A stretch of 47,063 nt of DNA from Janibacter limosus NBRC 16128 (lineage in GTDB: Bacteria > Actinomycetota > Actinomycetes > Actinomycetales > Dermatophilaceae), in assembly GCF_001570985.1 (NCBI RefSeq), contig NZ_BCSS01000027.1, positions 1 through 47,063 of the forward strand, written 5' to 3'. The notes beneath the pieces were generated by a model. It was not told where the DNA came from and ran no database searches. It saw nothing but the letters and a program-made list of their open reading frames with translations. This document shows, piece by piece, positions 1 through 7,953 of this stretch; within the stretch, counting starts at the first letter, position 1; each line of letters begins with the position of its first letter. Both the position numbers and the translations under genes were made by a program.

Positions 1-960
1 GAAGGCACCGTCGGCCGAGACCTTCAGCTCACGCTGCAAGGCCTTGACCCCGGAGCCGGTCGACCCCAGACGAACCGTGCTCTTCAGGTAAGGGTCGAGG
101 TCACCACCGGGCTTCGCAGCACCGCGCGCGGGGATGTCCCCCTTCGCCACCATCTTGTCCCAGGTGGCCTGGTCCAGGACCCCGGTGACCTTGACCGAGT
201 TCTTGCCCTGCCAGGTCCGCAGCGCCGCCGCAGTCCCCGAGCCGAAGATGCCGTCGGCCGGGGTTCCGATGACCTTCTGGGCCAGCTGGACGTCCGGTCC
301 GGACGCGCCCTGTCGCAGGGTCGGGTACGACGTCGGGTCCGGCATCGGCGCCACGGGCCCGCCGGGGGTCCGGGTGACGCCCGTCCATGCGGTGCCGGTC
401 CACCAGGACGTGCGCTGCATCGCGCCGTCCCAGCTGAAGCTGAAGTGGATGTGGTCGGTGTGGGGGCTGGAGCCGTTGTAGGCGCGCCATCCCTCATCCA
501 TCTGGTACGTGCCCCAGATCTGCCGGTTCCAGATGATGTACATGATTCCGAAGCGGCGGGCCATGGCCGCCGGACGCCCCTGCGCGTCCGGGGCCAGGAG
601 CCAGGAGATGACGCCATCGGCGACCGCCCGCTCGTGCGCGTCATTGGCGTTGAGCATCCAGTCCAGGGCACGGCCCTCGGAGTGCTCCGTCAGGCCGTAG
701 TTGCACGCACGAGAGATCCCGTAGTTGAACTCGTCGTAGTGGTTGGCCATCAGCCGGGCGAATGCGGTCACCCCGGCCTTCGGCGTCGGATCGCACACCG
801 ATTGGGGGATGTACGGCGACGCGACATCCAGGTCATTCGGAAGGTTGTTGTTCGTCGGCGGCTTGGGGATGGCAGCCGTGCCAGCAGTGGCGGTGCCAGC
901 CAGGGGCAGGGTGAAGGCCGGGATGAGAACAGCGCCGACGATGCGGACGGAACGAGACAC
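1..960 (-). CDS. Secreted peptidoglycan-binding protein with M15/ARB-07466-like peptidase domain (partial, C-terminus off window)
   Basis: The start is GTG at 960, six bases after AAGGAG. Residues 1-23 form a signal peptide ending in an Ala/Gly-rich stretch. The central domain carries HSEGRALDW and HTDHIHFSF, which look like the Zn-ligand motifs (HxxGxAxD and HxH) of M15-like peptidases, especially the ARB-07466-like C-terminal domain found in actinobacterial secreted proteins. Downstream come two PG_binding_1-type segments: LRQGASGPDVQLAQK with GIFGSGTAAAL, then a second starting VRLGSTGSGVKALQ that is cut by the window edge. It probably acts outside the membrane, binding peptidoglycan and possibly cleaving peptide stems. 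The domain assignment is from motifs; catalytic activity is inferred. The upstream region is rich in GTCAC/GTAAC sites. Confidence 0.85.
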   Translation of the reverse strand, partial: MSRSVRIVGAVLIPAFTLPLAGTATAGTAAIPKPPTNNNLPNDLDVASPYIPQSVCDPTPKAGVTAFARLMANHYDEFNYGISRACNYGLTEHSEGRALDWMLNANDAHERAVADGVISWLLAPDAQGRPAAMARRFGIMYIIWNRQIWGTYQMDEGWRAYNGSSPHTDHIHFSFSWDGAMQRTSWWTGTAWTGVTRTPGGPVAPMPDPTSYPTLRQGASGPDVQLAQKVIGTPADGIFGSGTAAALRTWQGKNSVKVTGVLDQATWDKMVAKGDIPARGAAKPGGDLDPYLKSTVRLGSTGSGVKALQRELKVSADGAF

Positions 961-1018
961 GCGAGGCTCCTTGTGTGGACGCGGGCGGGGAACCCGATCA
1001 GGGATGGCGGTCCGCCTC

Positions 1019-1121
1019 GTCACACTTGTCACAGCGCTCCCAGACATCACAACCAGTCACTCTTATTCCACGAGTCACACCAGACACGCCAGCCCCACAG
1101 GGGTAATTACGTCCCTGTAAC
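1019..1121. promoter_or_regulatory. Cluster of GTCAC/GTAAC half-sites and an inverted repeat in a divergent promoter region
   Basis: The 290-base gap between the peptidoglycan-binding gene and scoA holds GTCAC at 1019, 1028, 1056 and 1074 and GTAAC at 1117. Three of these sit in the direct repeat ACNNGTCAC (1024, 1052, 1070). An inverted repeat ACAGGG-N10-CCCTGT lies at 1097-1118, with the palindrome GTAATTAC inside it. Repeated half-sites like this suit a response regulator such as MtrA, which controls cell-wall hydrolases in other actinobacteria. That link is inference. Confidence 0.4.
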
Positions 1122-1238
1122 TCACTCCCGGTGACAGGCGGCGCGTGCCACCAGGCCTCTGCACGAGGTGTATCGAGCACCCGTTTCGAGGCACAACCCG
1201 TGTCCTCCCCCCACACCCTGCGGAGCACACGAGGCCGA

Positions 1239-1244
1239 TACGGT
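1239..1244 (+). promoter_or_regulatory. Leaderless-type -10 box of scoA (TACGGT)
   Basis: TACGGT ends six bases before ATG 1251 and there is no Shine-Dalgarno sequence, so transcription would begin at or next to the start codon. This supports 1251 over the further upstream in-frame start. Confidence 0.5.
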
Positions 1245-1250
1245 GACGCC

Positions 1251-2057
1251 ATGGACAAGGTCGTCAGTTCCCCAGCCGAGGCCGTCGCGGACATTCCGGA
1301 CGGTGCAACTCTGGCGGTGGGTGGGTTCGGGTTGTGTGGCATCCCGAGCGTGCTCATCGCGCAGCTCAAAGCGAAGGGGGTGCGCGACCTCGAGTGCGTC
1401 TCGAACAACTGCGGGGTCGACGACTGGGGCCTGGGCCTCCTGCTCGCCGGTGGCCAGATCCGCCGGATGGTCTCCTCCTACGTCGGAGAAAACAAGGAGT
1501 TCGCGCGGCAGTACCTCTCCGGCGAGCTCGAGGTCGAGCTGACGCCCCAGGGCACCCTCGCCGAAAAGCTGCGTGCCGGCGGCGCCGGCATCGCCGGCTT
1601 CTGGACCCGCACCGGTGTCGGCACCCAGATCGCCGACGGCGGGCTGCCCTGGCGCTACGACGACAAGGGTGAGATCGCGATCTCCTCACCCGCCAAGGAG
1701 ACGCGCACCTTCGCCGTCGCCAGCCGCGGAGCGGACGGGACCACCACCACGCAGGAGCACGAGTTCGTCCTCGAGGAGGCCATCGCGACCGACTACGCCC
1801 TGGTACGCGCCTGGAAGGGCGACCGCCACGGCAACCTCGTCTTCCGCACCACCTCCCGCAACTTCAACCCCCTGTGCGCCATGGCAGGCCGCGTGACGAT
1901 CGCCGAGGTCGAGGAGCTCGTCGAGCCGGGCGACCTCGACCCCGACTCGATCCACCTGCCTGGCATCTACGTGCACCGGGTCGTCCAGCTCACCCCCGAG
2001 CAGGCCGCCGACAAGCGCATCGAGAAGCGCACCGTCACGACCAAGAAGGAGGCCTGA
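1251..2057 (+). CDS. scoA: 3-oxoacid CoA-transferase subunit A
   Basis: The product (268 aa) is the alpha subunit of succinyl-CoA:3-ketoacid CoA-transferase. It matches the family throughout, with the N-terminal GGFGLCGIP glycine-rich CoA-binding loop (residues 24-32), [15 protein letters not shown] and [19 protein letters not shown]. With ScoB it moves CoA from succinyl-CoA to acetoacetate, linking ketone bodies and leucine breakdown to acetyl-CoA. The start at ATG 1251 fits the family N-terminus and an upstream leaderless -10 box; the open frame extends 40 codons further upstream without family similarity. Only one base separates its stop from scoB. A related CoA-transferase such as 3-oxoadipate CoA-transferase is possible but less likely. 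Confidence 0.93.
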   Translation: MDKVVSSPAEAVADIPDGATLAVGGFGLCGIPSVLIAQLKAKGVRDLECVSNNCGVDDWGLGLLLAGGQIRRMVSSYVGENKEFARQYLSGELEVELTPQGTLAEKLRAGGAGIAGFWTRTGVGTQIADGGLPWRYDDKGEIAISSPAKETRTFAVASRGADGTTTTQEHEFVLEEAIATDYALVRAWKGDRHGNLVFRTTSRNFNPLCAMAGRVTIAEVEELVEPGDLDPDSIHLPGIYVHRVVQLTPEQAADKRIEKRTVTTKKEA

Positions 2058-2058
2058 C

Positions 2059-2697
2059 ATGGCACTCACCCGTGAGGAGATGGCCGCCCGTGCGGCCAGC
2101 GAGCTGACCGACGGCGACTACGTCAACCTGGGCATCGGCCTGCCGACCCTCGTGCCCAACTACGTCCCCGACGAGGTCGAGATCGTCCTCCAGTCGGAGA
2201 ACGGCATCCTGGGCGTAGGCGCCTACCCCAGCGACGACGCCGTCGACGCCGACCTGATCAATGCCGGCAAGGAGACCGTCACCCTGCGCAAGGGCGCCTC
2301 GATCTTCGACTCCGCCACCAGCTTCGGCATGATCCGTGGCGGCAAGGTCGACGCCGCGATCCTCGGCGCGATGCAGGTCGCCGAGAACGGCGACATCGCC
2401 AACTGGATGATCCCCGGCAAGATGGTCAAGGGCATGGGTGGCGCGATGGACCTCGTCCACGGCGCCAAGAAGGTCATCGTCCTCATGGAACACGTCGCCA
2501 AGGACGGATCACACAAAATCGTCCGCGAGTGCGCCCTGCCCCTGACCGGCAAGGGCGTCGTCCAACGCATCATCACCGACCTCGCCGTCATCGACGTCAC
2601 CGACGACGGCCTCGTCCTGCGCGAGCTCGCCCCCGGGGTCACTGCGGACGAGGTCATCGACAAGACCGGCGCTGACCTGCGCGTCGACCTCGACTGA
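2059..2697 (+). CDS. scoB: 3-oxoacid CoA-transferase subunit B
   Basis: The product (212 aa) is the beta subunit, which carries the catalytic glutamate: E47 in [11 protein letters not shown], the residue that forms the glutamyl-CoA intermediate in this family. [24 protein letters not shown] and the C-terminal [15 protein letters not shown] are all typical of ScoB. It starts one base after the scoA stop, so the two are translationally coupled and should form the heterodimer. In mycobacteria scoAB lie beside methylcrotonyl-CoA carboxylase genes. Here leucine-type catabolic genes occur about 32 kb away, so the pair stands alone as a two-gene unit closed by the hairpin at 2717-2752. Confidence 0.94.
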   Translation: MALTREEMAARAASELTDGDYVNLGIGLPTLVPNYVPDEVEIVLQSENGILGVGAYPSDDAVDADLINAGKETVTLRKGASIFDSATSFGMIRGGKVDAAILGAMQVAENGDIANWMIPGKMVKGMGGAMDLVHGAKKVIVLMEHVAKDGSHKIVRECALPLTGKGVVQRIITDLAVIDVTDDGLVLRELAPGVTADEVIDKTGADLRVDLD

Positions 2698-2716
2698 CGA
2701 GCGTCCGACTGCTCCC

Positions 2717-2752
2717 GCTGGCCCGGCTCAGGCATTCCTGACCCGGGCCAGC
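2717..2752. terminator. Convergent hairpin between scoB and the SpoIID-type gene
   Basis: A 16-bp stem with one mismatch and a CATT loop: GCTGGCCCGG pairs with CCGGGCCAGC, extended inward. It begins 19 bases after the scoB stop and overlaps the last codons of the opposing gene. There is no U-tract, as is common for actinobacterial terminators. Confidence 0.6.
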
Positions 2753-4890
2753 GTCGTCGTCGACACCCGCGCGTAGGGGCCGAAGGCGCGCACCGACGAC
2801 CACTGGGGGGTGCTCTGGACCGCCTGCGTGACGGCAGGATGGACTCCCGTCCCCACGAGGAGCACGGGCGAGCCGTAGCCCGCCGCGAGCGCCGCGTCAA
2901 CGGTCCCCTCCGGCGAGGTACGGGCCAGCACCACCTCGGTGGCGCGCAGGTAGGGCCGGAAGTATTCGGCGATCTGCGCCGACACCTGGTGCGAGTGCGG
3001 CCCGGCGAACCGCATCGACCGGAACCCGCCGGCCGTCAGGTCCTTCGACACGGCGGTGGGTATCCGAGTGGTCGACCCGAGGAGTCGCACATTGCCCACG
3101 CCCGCGCGTCTCAGCGCGGCCTTGGCCCGGTACCCCACGGCAGTGGAGCTGGACCACACGATGGGCTCGCGACGCAGGGCGGCCACCGAGGAGAAGGCGC
3201 TGGCCTCGTTGATCGTCGACCGGGTGAAGACGCCCGCCCGGATGATGCGGCCGGTGCCCGCCATGAGGTCCACGATCGCGGCGGCCGTCACGTCCTCGTT
3301 GTCCGACCCGACCCTCTTCACGACGATCCCGCGTGCCCGCAGCTGTGTGGCCACCGACGACGCGACCATGGACGCCCCTCCGACGACATAGGCCTTCGTG
3401 ATCCTCGAGCCCCGGCGGTCCAGCTCCCGCGTGGTCGGCGACGGCAGCCGTGTCGGGTCGGTGAGGAGCAGTGGCGCGGCGAGGGAACCGGCGAGCGGCC
3501 GGGACATCACCAGATGGGCGGCATGGTCCTCGGCGCCACTCGCGATGATGACGGTGTTCGCGGTGTCGGGGGCGGTGTGCGCCGACACCGCGGCCAGGTC
3601 GGCGGGGGTGCCACCGGAGACACGGGTGACCGGTCGGCGCACGAAGGCCGAGGACAACCCCAGCGCACGGCGCATGTCGTCGCCGCGCAGGCTGCGGGTC
3701 GTGCCGGTGGAGGAGGTCGCTCGGGCGACACGCACCGTACCGGCGGATGTGCGCTCGGACAGGTCGAGCGAGACGACGTCGGGCAGCCCGAAGGCTGAGG
3801 CCAGGCGCGCCGAGGTCACCGAGACGCTCCACGCGCGTCGGGGGTTGTCCGCGGTGGTGCTCCACGAGTCGGCGACTCCCCGCAGGTACGGCACGGGGGC
3901 GCCCGGCCAGATGTCCTCGTTGTTGACCGTGCGGCCGCTCGAGGACGACGAGTAGAGCGCCTCGATGACCTGGCCCTGGTACCGAGGCACGAATCCCGTG
4001 GTGGCGCTCCCCCCGACAGCCACGGCCTCTCGCCACCGTGACCAGTACGTGGCCTCGCTGCCCTCCGGCACCGGTCCGTAGACCTGGTCTGCCTGTCCGT
4101 CGGTCACGTGGCAGGCGCAGGACGAGCGGACCCCGGCCGTCACCTTGCGCAGCGCGTAGGAGCGGGCCGCTGCCGCTTGGGCCTGCTGCGCGGCGGTGGG
4201 CCAGGACCACGGCACCTCGCGCACCTGGTCGAGGTACTCGTCCGACAGCCGCAGGTGCAAGACCCCCTCGAGGGTGGCGGCACCCGGGGTGGGCGTGAAG
4301 ACCAGCGGCGCGTGGCGGTAGCTCCGGCCCGAGAGGGACAGGTCGGTGCGGCGCTCGTCCCAGGTCGTGGTGATCGAGGTGCCGCGGATCGACGTCGGGG
4401 TGCACGTGGAGCAGGTGGCGATGACGACGGTGCCCGAGCGCCGGACGGAGATCGCCTCCCCCGCCTCCGCGCGCAGGCTCATCGACCCCGCCGTCACCCG
4501 CACGGCACCGCCCCCGGTCGAGCGCGCCCGGCCCACGACGGATGTCGAGCTCTGCCCACGCACGATGTTGACCCGGATCGTCTGGGTGTCCGGAACGGCG
4601 TCGTAGGTCGTTCCCCGGTAGTAGAAGGCAAGGATCTGCTGCGCGCTGCGACCGGCCTTCGCCTGCGCGAGCGCGCCGTACTGGCTCATACCGACGCCGT
4701 GGCCGAAGCCCGCCCCGCTGAAGGTCCACGGACCGGCGGGTACCGACGATGCGGTTGCTCGGCTGGACGTCACCGGCACGCTGGTGGCTCGCGCGTCAGC
4801 GGACGGGGCAAGCGCGAGGGTGACGGAGAGCGCGCTCACGACGGCCAGCAGGGCAGTGATGGAGACGCGGCGAGGCGGGATGTCCGGCAT
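2728..4890 (-). CDS. Secreted SpoIID/LytB-domain protein with cell-wall-binding repeats 2
   Basis: The product is 720 aa. A signal peptide spans about residues 1-33. The GHGVGMSQYGA motif (63-73) and the SpoIID core EYLDQVREVPWSWP followed by AQAAAARSYAL (219-247) identify the SpoIID/LytB family; SpoIID of Bacillus is a lytic transglycosylase acting on denuded glycan. The C-terminal third (from about residue 420) has the putative cell-wall-binding repeat 2 pattern, with VIIASGAEDHAAHL, TDPTRLPSPTTRELDR and KAYVVGGASMV and weaker copies after it. It would sit on the outer face of the membrane, anchored to the wall. It is the first gene of an envelope block with the glycosyltransferase and LCP genes. 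Enzymatic activity is inferred. Its -10 box lies six bases before ATG. Confidence 0.88.
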   Translation of the reverse strand: MPDIPPRRVSITALLAVVSALSVTLALAPSADARATSVPVTSSRATASSVPAGPWTFSGAGFGHGVGMSQYGALAQAKAGRSAQQILAFYYRGTTYDAVPDTQTIRVNIVRGQSSTSVVGRARSTGGGAVRVTAGSMSLRAEAGEAISVRRSGTVVIATCSTCTPTSIRGTSITTTWDERRTDLSLSGRSYRHAPLVFTPTPGAATLEGVLHLRLSDEYLDQVREVPWSWPTAAQQAQAAAARSYALRKVTAGVRSSCACHVTDGQADQVYGPVPEGSEATYWSRWREAVAVGGSATTGFVPRYQGQVIEALYSSSSSGRTVNNEDIWPGAPVPYLRGVADSWSTTADNPRRAWSVSVTSARLASAFGLPDVVSLDLSERTSAGTVRVARATSSTGTTRSLRGDDMRRALGLSSAFVRRPVTRVSGGTPADLAAVSAHTAPDTANTVIIASGAEDHAAHLVMSRPLAGSLAAPLLLTDPTRLPSPTTRELDRRGSRITKAYVVGGASMVASSVATQLRARGIVVKRVGSDNEDVTAAAIVDLMAGTGRIIRAGVFTRSTINEASAFSSVAALRREPIVWSSSTAVGYRAKAALRRAGVGNVRLLGSTTRIPTAVSKDLTAGGFRSMRFAGPHSHQVSAQIAEYFRPYLRATEVVLARTSPEGTVDAALAAGYGSPVLLVGTGVHPAVTQAVQSTPQWSSVRAFGPYARVSTTTLARVRNA

Positions 4891-4896
4891 GAGTGG

Positions 4897-4902
4897 ATTG
4901 TG
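4897..4902 (-). promoter_or_regulatory. Leaderless-type -10 box (CACAAT) of the SpoIID-domain gene
   Basis: On the minus strand CACAAT ends six bases before ATG 4890 and there is no Shine-Dalgarno sequence. It departs from TANNNT at position 1, so it is weaker than most others here. Confidence 0.4.
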
Positions 4903-4908
4903 CCCCGG

Positions 4909-5913
4909 TCAGCGCGGCGTGAACAGCCCCTTCGACAGGTGGGACGGGCTGGTGAGGAAGCCGATCCCCCACGACCAGTGCATCGTCGCGATCGCGACCG
5001 GGACCCGCACGCGGACCACCGGCTCCTCCCCCTTCGAGATCGCCCACCCACCGAGCGTGACGCCCGCTGCATATCCCGCCGGGACGAGCCAGGCGGGACG
5101 CCAGGCGAGCCCCAGCAGGGTCGCGGCGACGGTGCCCACGACCATCGTGGGCGGTGCCAGGTAGCGGGGGTTGGCCGTCCCGGGGTGGAGGCGCGCGACG
5201 ACCCGGCGCCACCGGCCGTAGTTGAAGTACTGGTCGGCGAGCTTCGACAGGCTCGATCGAGGTCGATAGGTGACCACCAGGTCCGGCGTGAACCACACCC
5301 GGCCCCCGGTGGTGCGGATGCGGTGGTTCATCTCCCAGTCCTGGGCCCGCGAGAAGTGCGCGTCGTATCCCCCCACCCGCTCCAAGGCCTCGCGCCGGAA
5401 GACCCCGAGGTACACGGTGTCGGACTCCCCCGCCTGCCCCCCGACGTGGAACCGGGAACCGCCGACGCCGAGCGGGCTCTTCATCGCGCACGCGATCGCC
5501 CGCTCGAGGGCACTGACACCGACGGCGTCCATGATCCCACCGACGTTGTCCGCGCCGGTCTCCTCGAGCACCGCGACGGCCGTGCGCAGGTAGTCGGAGG
5601 GGATCTCTGCGTGCGCGTCGACGCGGGCGATGATCGACCCACTGGAGGCCGCGATGGCGGCGTTGAGCCCCTCCGGCGTCCGTCCCGAGGGGTTGGCGAC
5701 GGTCCGCACCCGCGAGTCCTGCTCGCTCAGTCGGGCCGCGATCTCATCGGTCGCGTCCTCCGACGGACCGAGCGCCAGCACCAGCTCGAGCTCACCGGGC
5801 CAGTCCTGGCCCAGCACCATCGCCACTGAGTCGGCGAGATGGCGTTCCTCGTTGAGCACGGGCATGACGACGCTGACACGGGGGGACACGCGCTCCAGTA
5901 TGGACAAGGTCAC
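4909..5913 (-). CDS. Family 2 glycosyltransferase, ExoA-like
   Basis: The product (334 aa) is a GT-A fold family 2 transferase. Evidence: SVVMPVLNEERHL near the N-terminus, GPSEDATDEIAARL, the metal-binding DxD-type ARVDAHAEIP, and the acceptor-side SRAQDWEMNHRIR. Two hydrophobic segments lie near the C-terminus (around PPTMVVGTVAATLLG and LVPAGYAAGVTLGG), so it is probably membrane-attached. The closest named type I recognise is ExoA of succinoglycan synthesis; the sugar and acceptor cannot be read from sequence. I place the start at GTG 5913, with TTG 5907 as an alternative. The longer frame upstream would run into the divergent LCP gene and has no family similarity. With the LCP protein it suggests surface-polymer assembly. 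Confidence 0.85.
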   Translation of the reverse strand: MTLSILERVSPRVSVVMPVLNEERHLADSVAMVLGQDWPGELELVLALGPSEDATDEIAARLSEQDSRVRTVANPSGRTPEGLNAAIAASSGSIIARVDAHAEIPSDYLRTAVAVLEETGADNVGGIMDAVGVSALERAIACAMKSPLGVGGSRFHVGGQAGESDTVYLGVFRREALERVGGYDAHFSRAQDWEMNHRIRTTGGRVWFTPDLVVTYRPRSSLSKLADQYFNYGRWRRVVARLHPGTANPRYLAPPTMVVGTVAATLLGLAWRPAWLVPAGYAAGVTLGGWAISKGEEPVVRVRVPVAIATMHWSWGIGFLTSPSHLSKGLFTPR

Positions 5914-5969
5914 CCCCGGATCTCTCAGGACTCGCCGCGCTCGTCCGGCGGCGTACCAGCCTTTGCTCC

Positions 5970-5975
5970 TATCCT
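5970..5975 (+). promoter_or_regulatory. Leaderless-type -10 box (TATCCT) of the LCP gene
   Basis: TATCCT ends seven bases before ATG 5983. It lies in the 69-base gap between divergent genes. Confidence 0.5.
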
Positions 5976-5982
5976 CCTTGGC

Positions 5983-7326
5983 ATGCCTGATCGTCCCCAC
6001 CGCCCCCGTCGGCCCTCCGGCGACCGCCCCACCGGCAGCCGCCCCGACGACGACGCGATGACCTTCGACGTCCGCAAGGGTCGCCGCGGGAGCGAGGATG
6101 CACGGGCCATCCCCACCGGCAAGCGCGAGCGCCCACGCCAGCCCCTCCCGAAGGGCGAGGGACGGCCACGCCCCACGTCCTCTCGCCCGAGCGCATCGGC
6201 TCGCCGGCCCGTGGAGGAGCCCCGCACGCGGGTGATGCCGGCCGGGACTCCTGCTTCCCGCCCCACGCCAGATCGTCCCGGTCGGCCGCAGCGCCGCACG
6301 CCCCCGCCCGGCGGAGGGGGTCCACGTCGGCCGGCGGATCGCCCCGAACGTCGGCCGGGACCGCGTCGACGTCCGATGCGGACCTTCCTCACGGTCGTTA
6401 TGGTGCTCCTGCTCGTCTGGGGCGGCAGCATGGCGTGGGCGGTCAACGCCGCATGGAACGAGGTCGCGCGGGTCGACGCGACACCCGACGGTGACCGCCC
6501 CCAAGGCGGCGACGGGCGCAATGTGCTGCTCGTGGGCAGCGACTCACGCGCGGGTCTGAGCGCGGAGGACCGCAGGCGGCTGGGCACGGGCCCGGACACC
6601 GGCGGCGCGCGCACGGACTCGATCCTCGTGCTGCACACGGGCAGCGGGAAGTCGACCCTCATGTCGATCCCTCGTGACTCCTATGTCGAGGTCCCCGGCC
6701 ACGGGATGAACAAGATCAACGCGGCCTTCAGCATCGGTGGGCCCAAGCTGCTGGCCCAGACGATCGAGCACAGCACCGGCCTGAAGATCGACGGCTACAT
6801 GGAGATCGGATTCGCCGGGTTCGCCAATGTGGTCGACGCCGTCGGTGGGGTCAACATCTGCGTCAAGAACGACATGAACGACGAGAAGGCACACATCAAC
6901 CTCAAGAAGGGCTGCCAGGTCCTCGACGGCAAGAACGCCCTCGGCTACGTCCGCGCGCGTTACTCCGACCCCGAGGGCGACCTGGGACGGGCCAAGCGCC
7001 AGCGTCAGTTCCTCGGCGCCCTCATGGGCAAGATCGCCACGCCGAGCACCGTCCTCCAGCCGTGGAAGGTGCACTCCATCGGCACCAAGAGTGCCGGCGC
7101 TCTGACCGTGGGTGAGGACGACTCGCTCTTCGGCACCGCTCGCGCCTTCTGGGCCTTCCGGTCGATCGCCAAGGGCGACGGGTACTCGGTCACCGTCCCG
7201 GTCTCCAACAACGCGCTGCCCACTCCCTCCGGCACCGCAGTCCAGTGGGACGAGGCGAAGTCCAAGCAGCTCTTCGACGACCTGCGCGAGGACCGTCCCA
7301 TCACCGTGGAGCCCGACGACTCCTGA
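5983..7326 (+). CDS. LytR-CpsA-Psr (LCP) family cell-wall polymer ligase
   Basis: The product is 447 aa. Residues 1-131 are a very Pro/Arg-rich, presumably disordered cytoplasmic tail. One membrane helix follows (about 134-155), then the extracellular LCP domain with NVLLVGSDSRAG (about 179-190), TDSILVLHTG, MSIPRDSYVEVPGHGMNKIN and LGYVRARYSDPEGDLGRAKRQ, the arginine-rich pyrophosphate-lipid site. LCP enzymes move polyprenyl-linked glycopolymers (teichoic acid, arabinogalactan or capsule types) onto peptidoglycan. The neighbouring glycosyltransferase and SpoIID gene fit that setting; which polymer is unknown. The start is ATG 5983, seven bases after a -10 box. The stop abuts the lutC stop with no gap, so the genes converge. 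Confidence 0.92.
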   Translation: MPDRPHRPRRPSGDRPTGSRPDDDAMTFDVRKGRRGSEDARAIPTGKRERPRQPLPKGEGRPRPTSSRPSASARRPVEEPRTRVMPAGTPASRPTPDRPGRPQRRTPPPGGGGPRRPADRPERRPGPRRRPMRTFLTVVMVLLLVWGGSMAWAVNAAWNEVARVDATPDGDRPQGGDGRNVLLVGSDSRAGLSAEDRRRLGTGPDTGGARTDSILVLHTGSGKSTLMSIPRDSYVEVPGHGMNKINAAFSIGGPKLLAQTIEHSTGLKIDGYMEIGFAGFANVVDAVGGVNICVKNDMNDEKAHINLKKGCQVLDGKNALGYVRARYSDPEGDLGRAKRQRQFLGALMGKIATPSTVLQPWKVHSIGTKSAGALTVGEDDSLFGTARAFWAFRSIAKGDGYSVTVPVSNNALPTPSGTAVQWDEAKSKQLFDDLREDRPITVEPDDS

Positions 7327-7953
7327 TCAGCGATCCCCCACGAGCAGCACGACGAGGGTGCGCGGCCCGTGCACGCCCTCGACACGATCCAGCTCGATGT
7401 CGCTCGTCGCGCTGGGCCCGCTGATCCATGTCTGTGGCCGCCGAGGGTCCAGTCGGCGGACCGCGTGCGGGACGTCCTGGACCACCTGGCCGGAGCGCAC
7501 GATGCACACGTGGAGATCAGGCAACAGGGTCAGAGCACGCCGTCCCTGCCCGTCCCCGTGGTCGAGGACGACGGTGCCCGTGGCCGCGATGCCCGCGGCG
7601 CAGGTGGTGACGACCGCGTCGAAGCCCTCGAGGTCGGCGCAGTCCGTGCTGTCAGAAGCCACCATCCCCTCGCCGAACCTGTCGGTGACGGAGTCGACGA
7701 CCGCCTCCGGCAGTCCTGCGGGAAGCAGGACCCGGCGCGCATCGCGCAGTGCCGACAGGACATGGACGGGCACCTCGGACGCCTCACACCTGATGACCTT
7801 CGCCCGGTAGTCGGCCACACGCTCGGCAAAGCGGTCGAGCAGCACCGCGCGATCGCTCACGGGCGTCGTGGGCTGGGGAGCCGGCCGGTGCCCCCGTGGA
7901 GCCTCTCGCACGGCCTCGCGGACGGCGGCGAGGATCTCGTCGCGTGCTGTCAT
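7327..7953 (-). CDS. lutC: Lactate utilization protein C (LUD domain)
   Basis: The product (208 aa) is an LUD-domain protein of LutC type. Hallmarks are LPAGLPEAVVD, the central GFDAVVTTCAAGIAATGTVV and LTLLPDLHVCIVRSGQVVQDVP. LutABC together oxidise L-lactate to pyruvate through iron-sulfur centres, independently of the flavin LldD enzyme. This is the last gene of lutABC: ATG 7953 overlaps the lutB stop in an ATGA. An upstream in-frame start is rejected because it would lie inside lutB. Confidence 0.92.
   Translation of the reverse strand: MTARDEILAAVREAVREAPRGHRPAPQPTTPVSDRAVLLDRFAERVADYRAKVIRCEASEVPVHVLSALRDARRVLLPAGLPEAVVDSVTDRFGEGMVASDSTDCADLEGFDAVVTTCAAGIAATGTVVLDHGDGQGRRALTLLPDLHVCIVRSGQVVQDVPHAVRRLDPRRPQTWISGPSATSDIELDRVEGVHGPRTLVVLLVGDR

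Noticed and set aside
1021-1140. c-di-AMP (ydaO) riboswitch in the leader of the wall protein
   Set aside because: These are common before wall hydrolases in actinobacteria, but I do not see the conserved core sequences in this leader.
1131-1250. Forty-codon N-terminal extension of scoA
   Set aside because: No similarity to the family and a -10 box just before ATG 1251.
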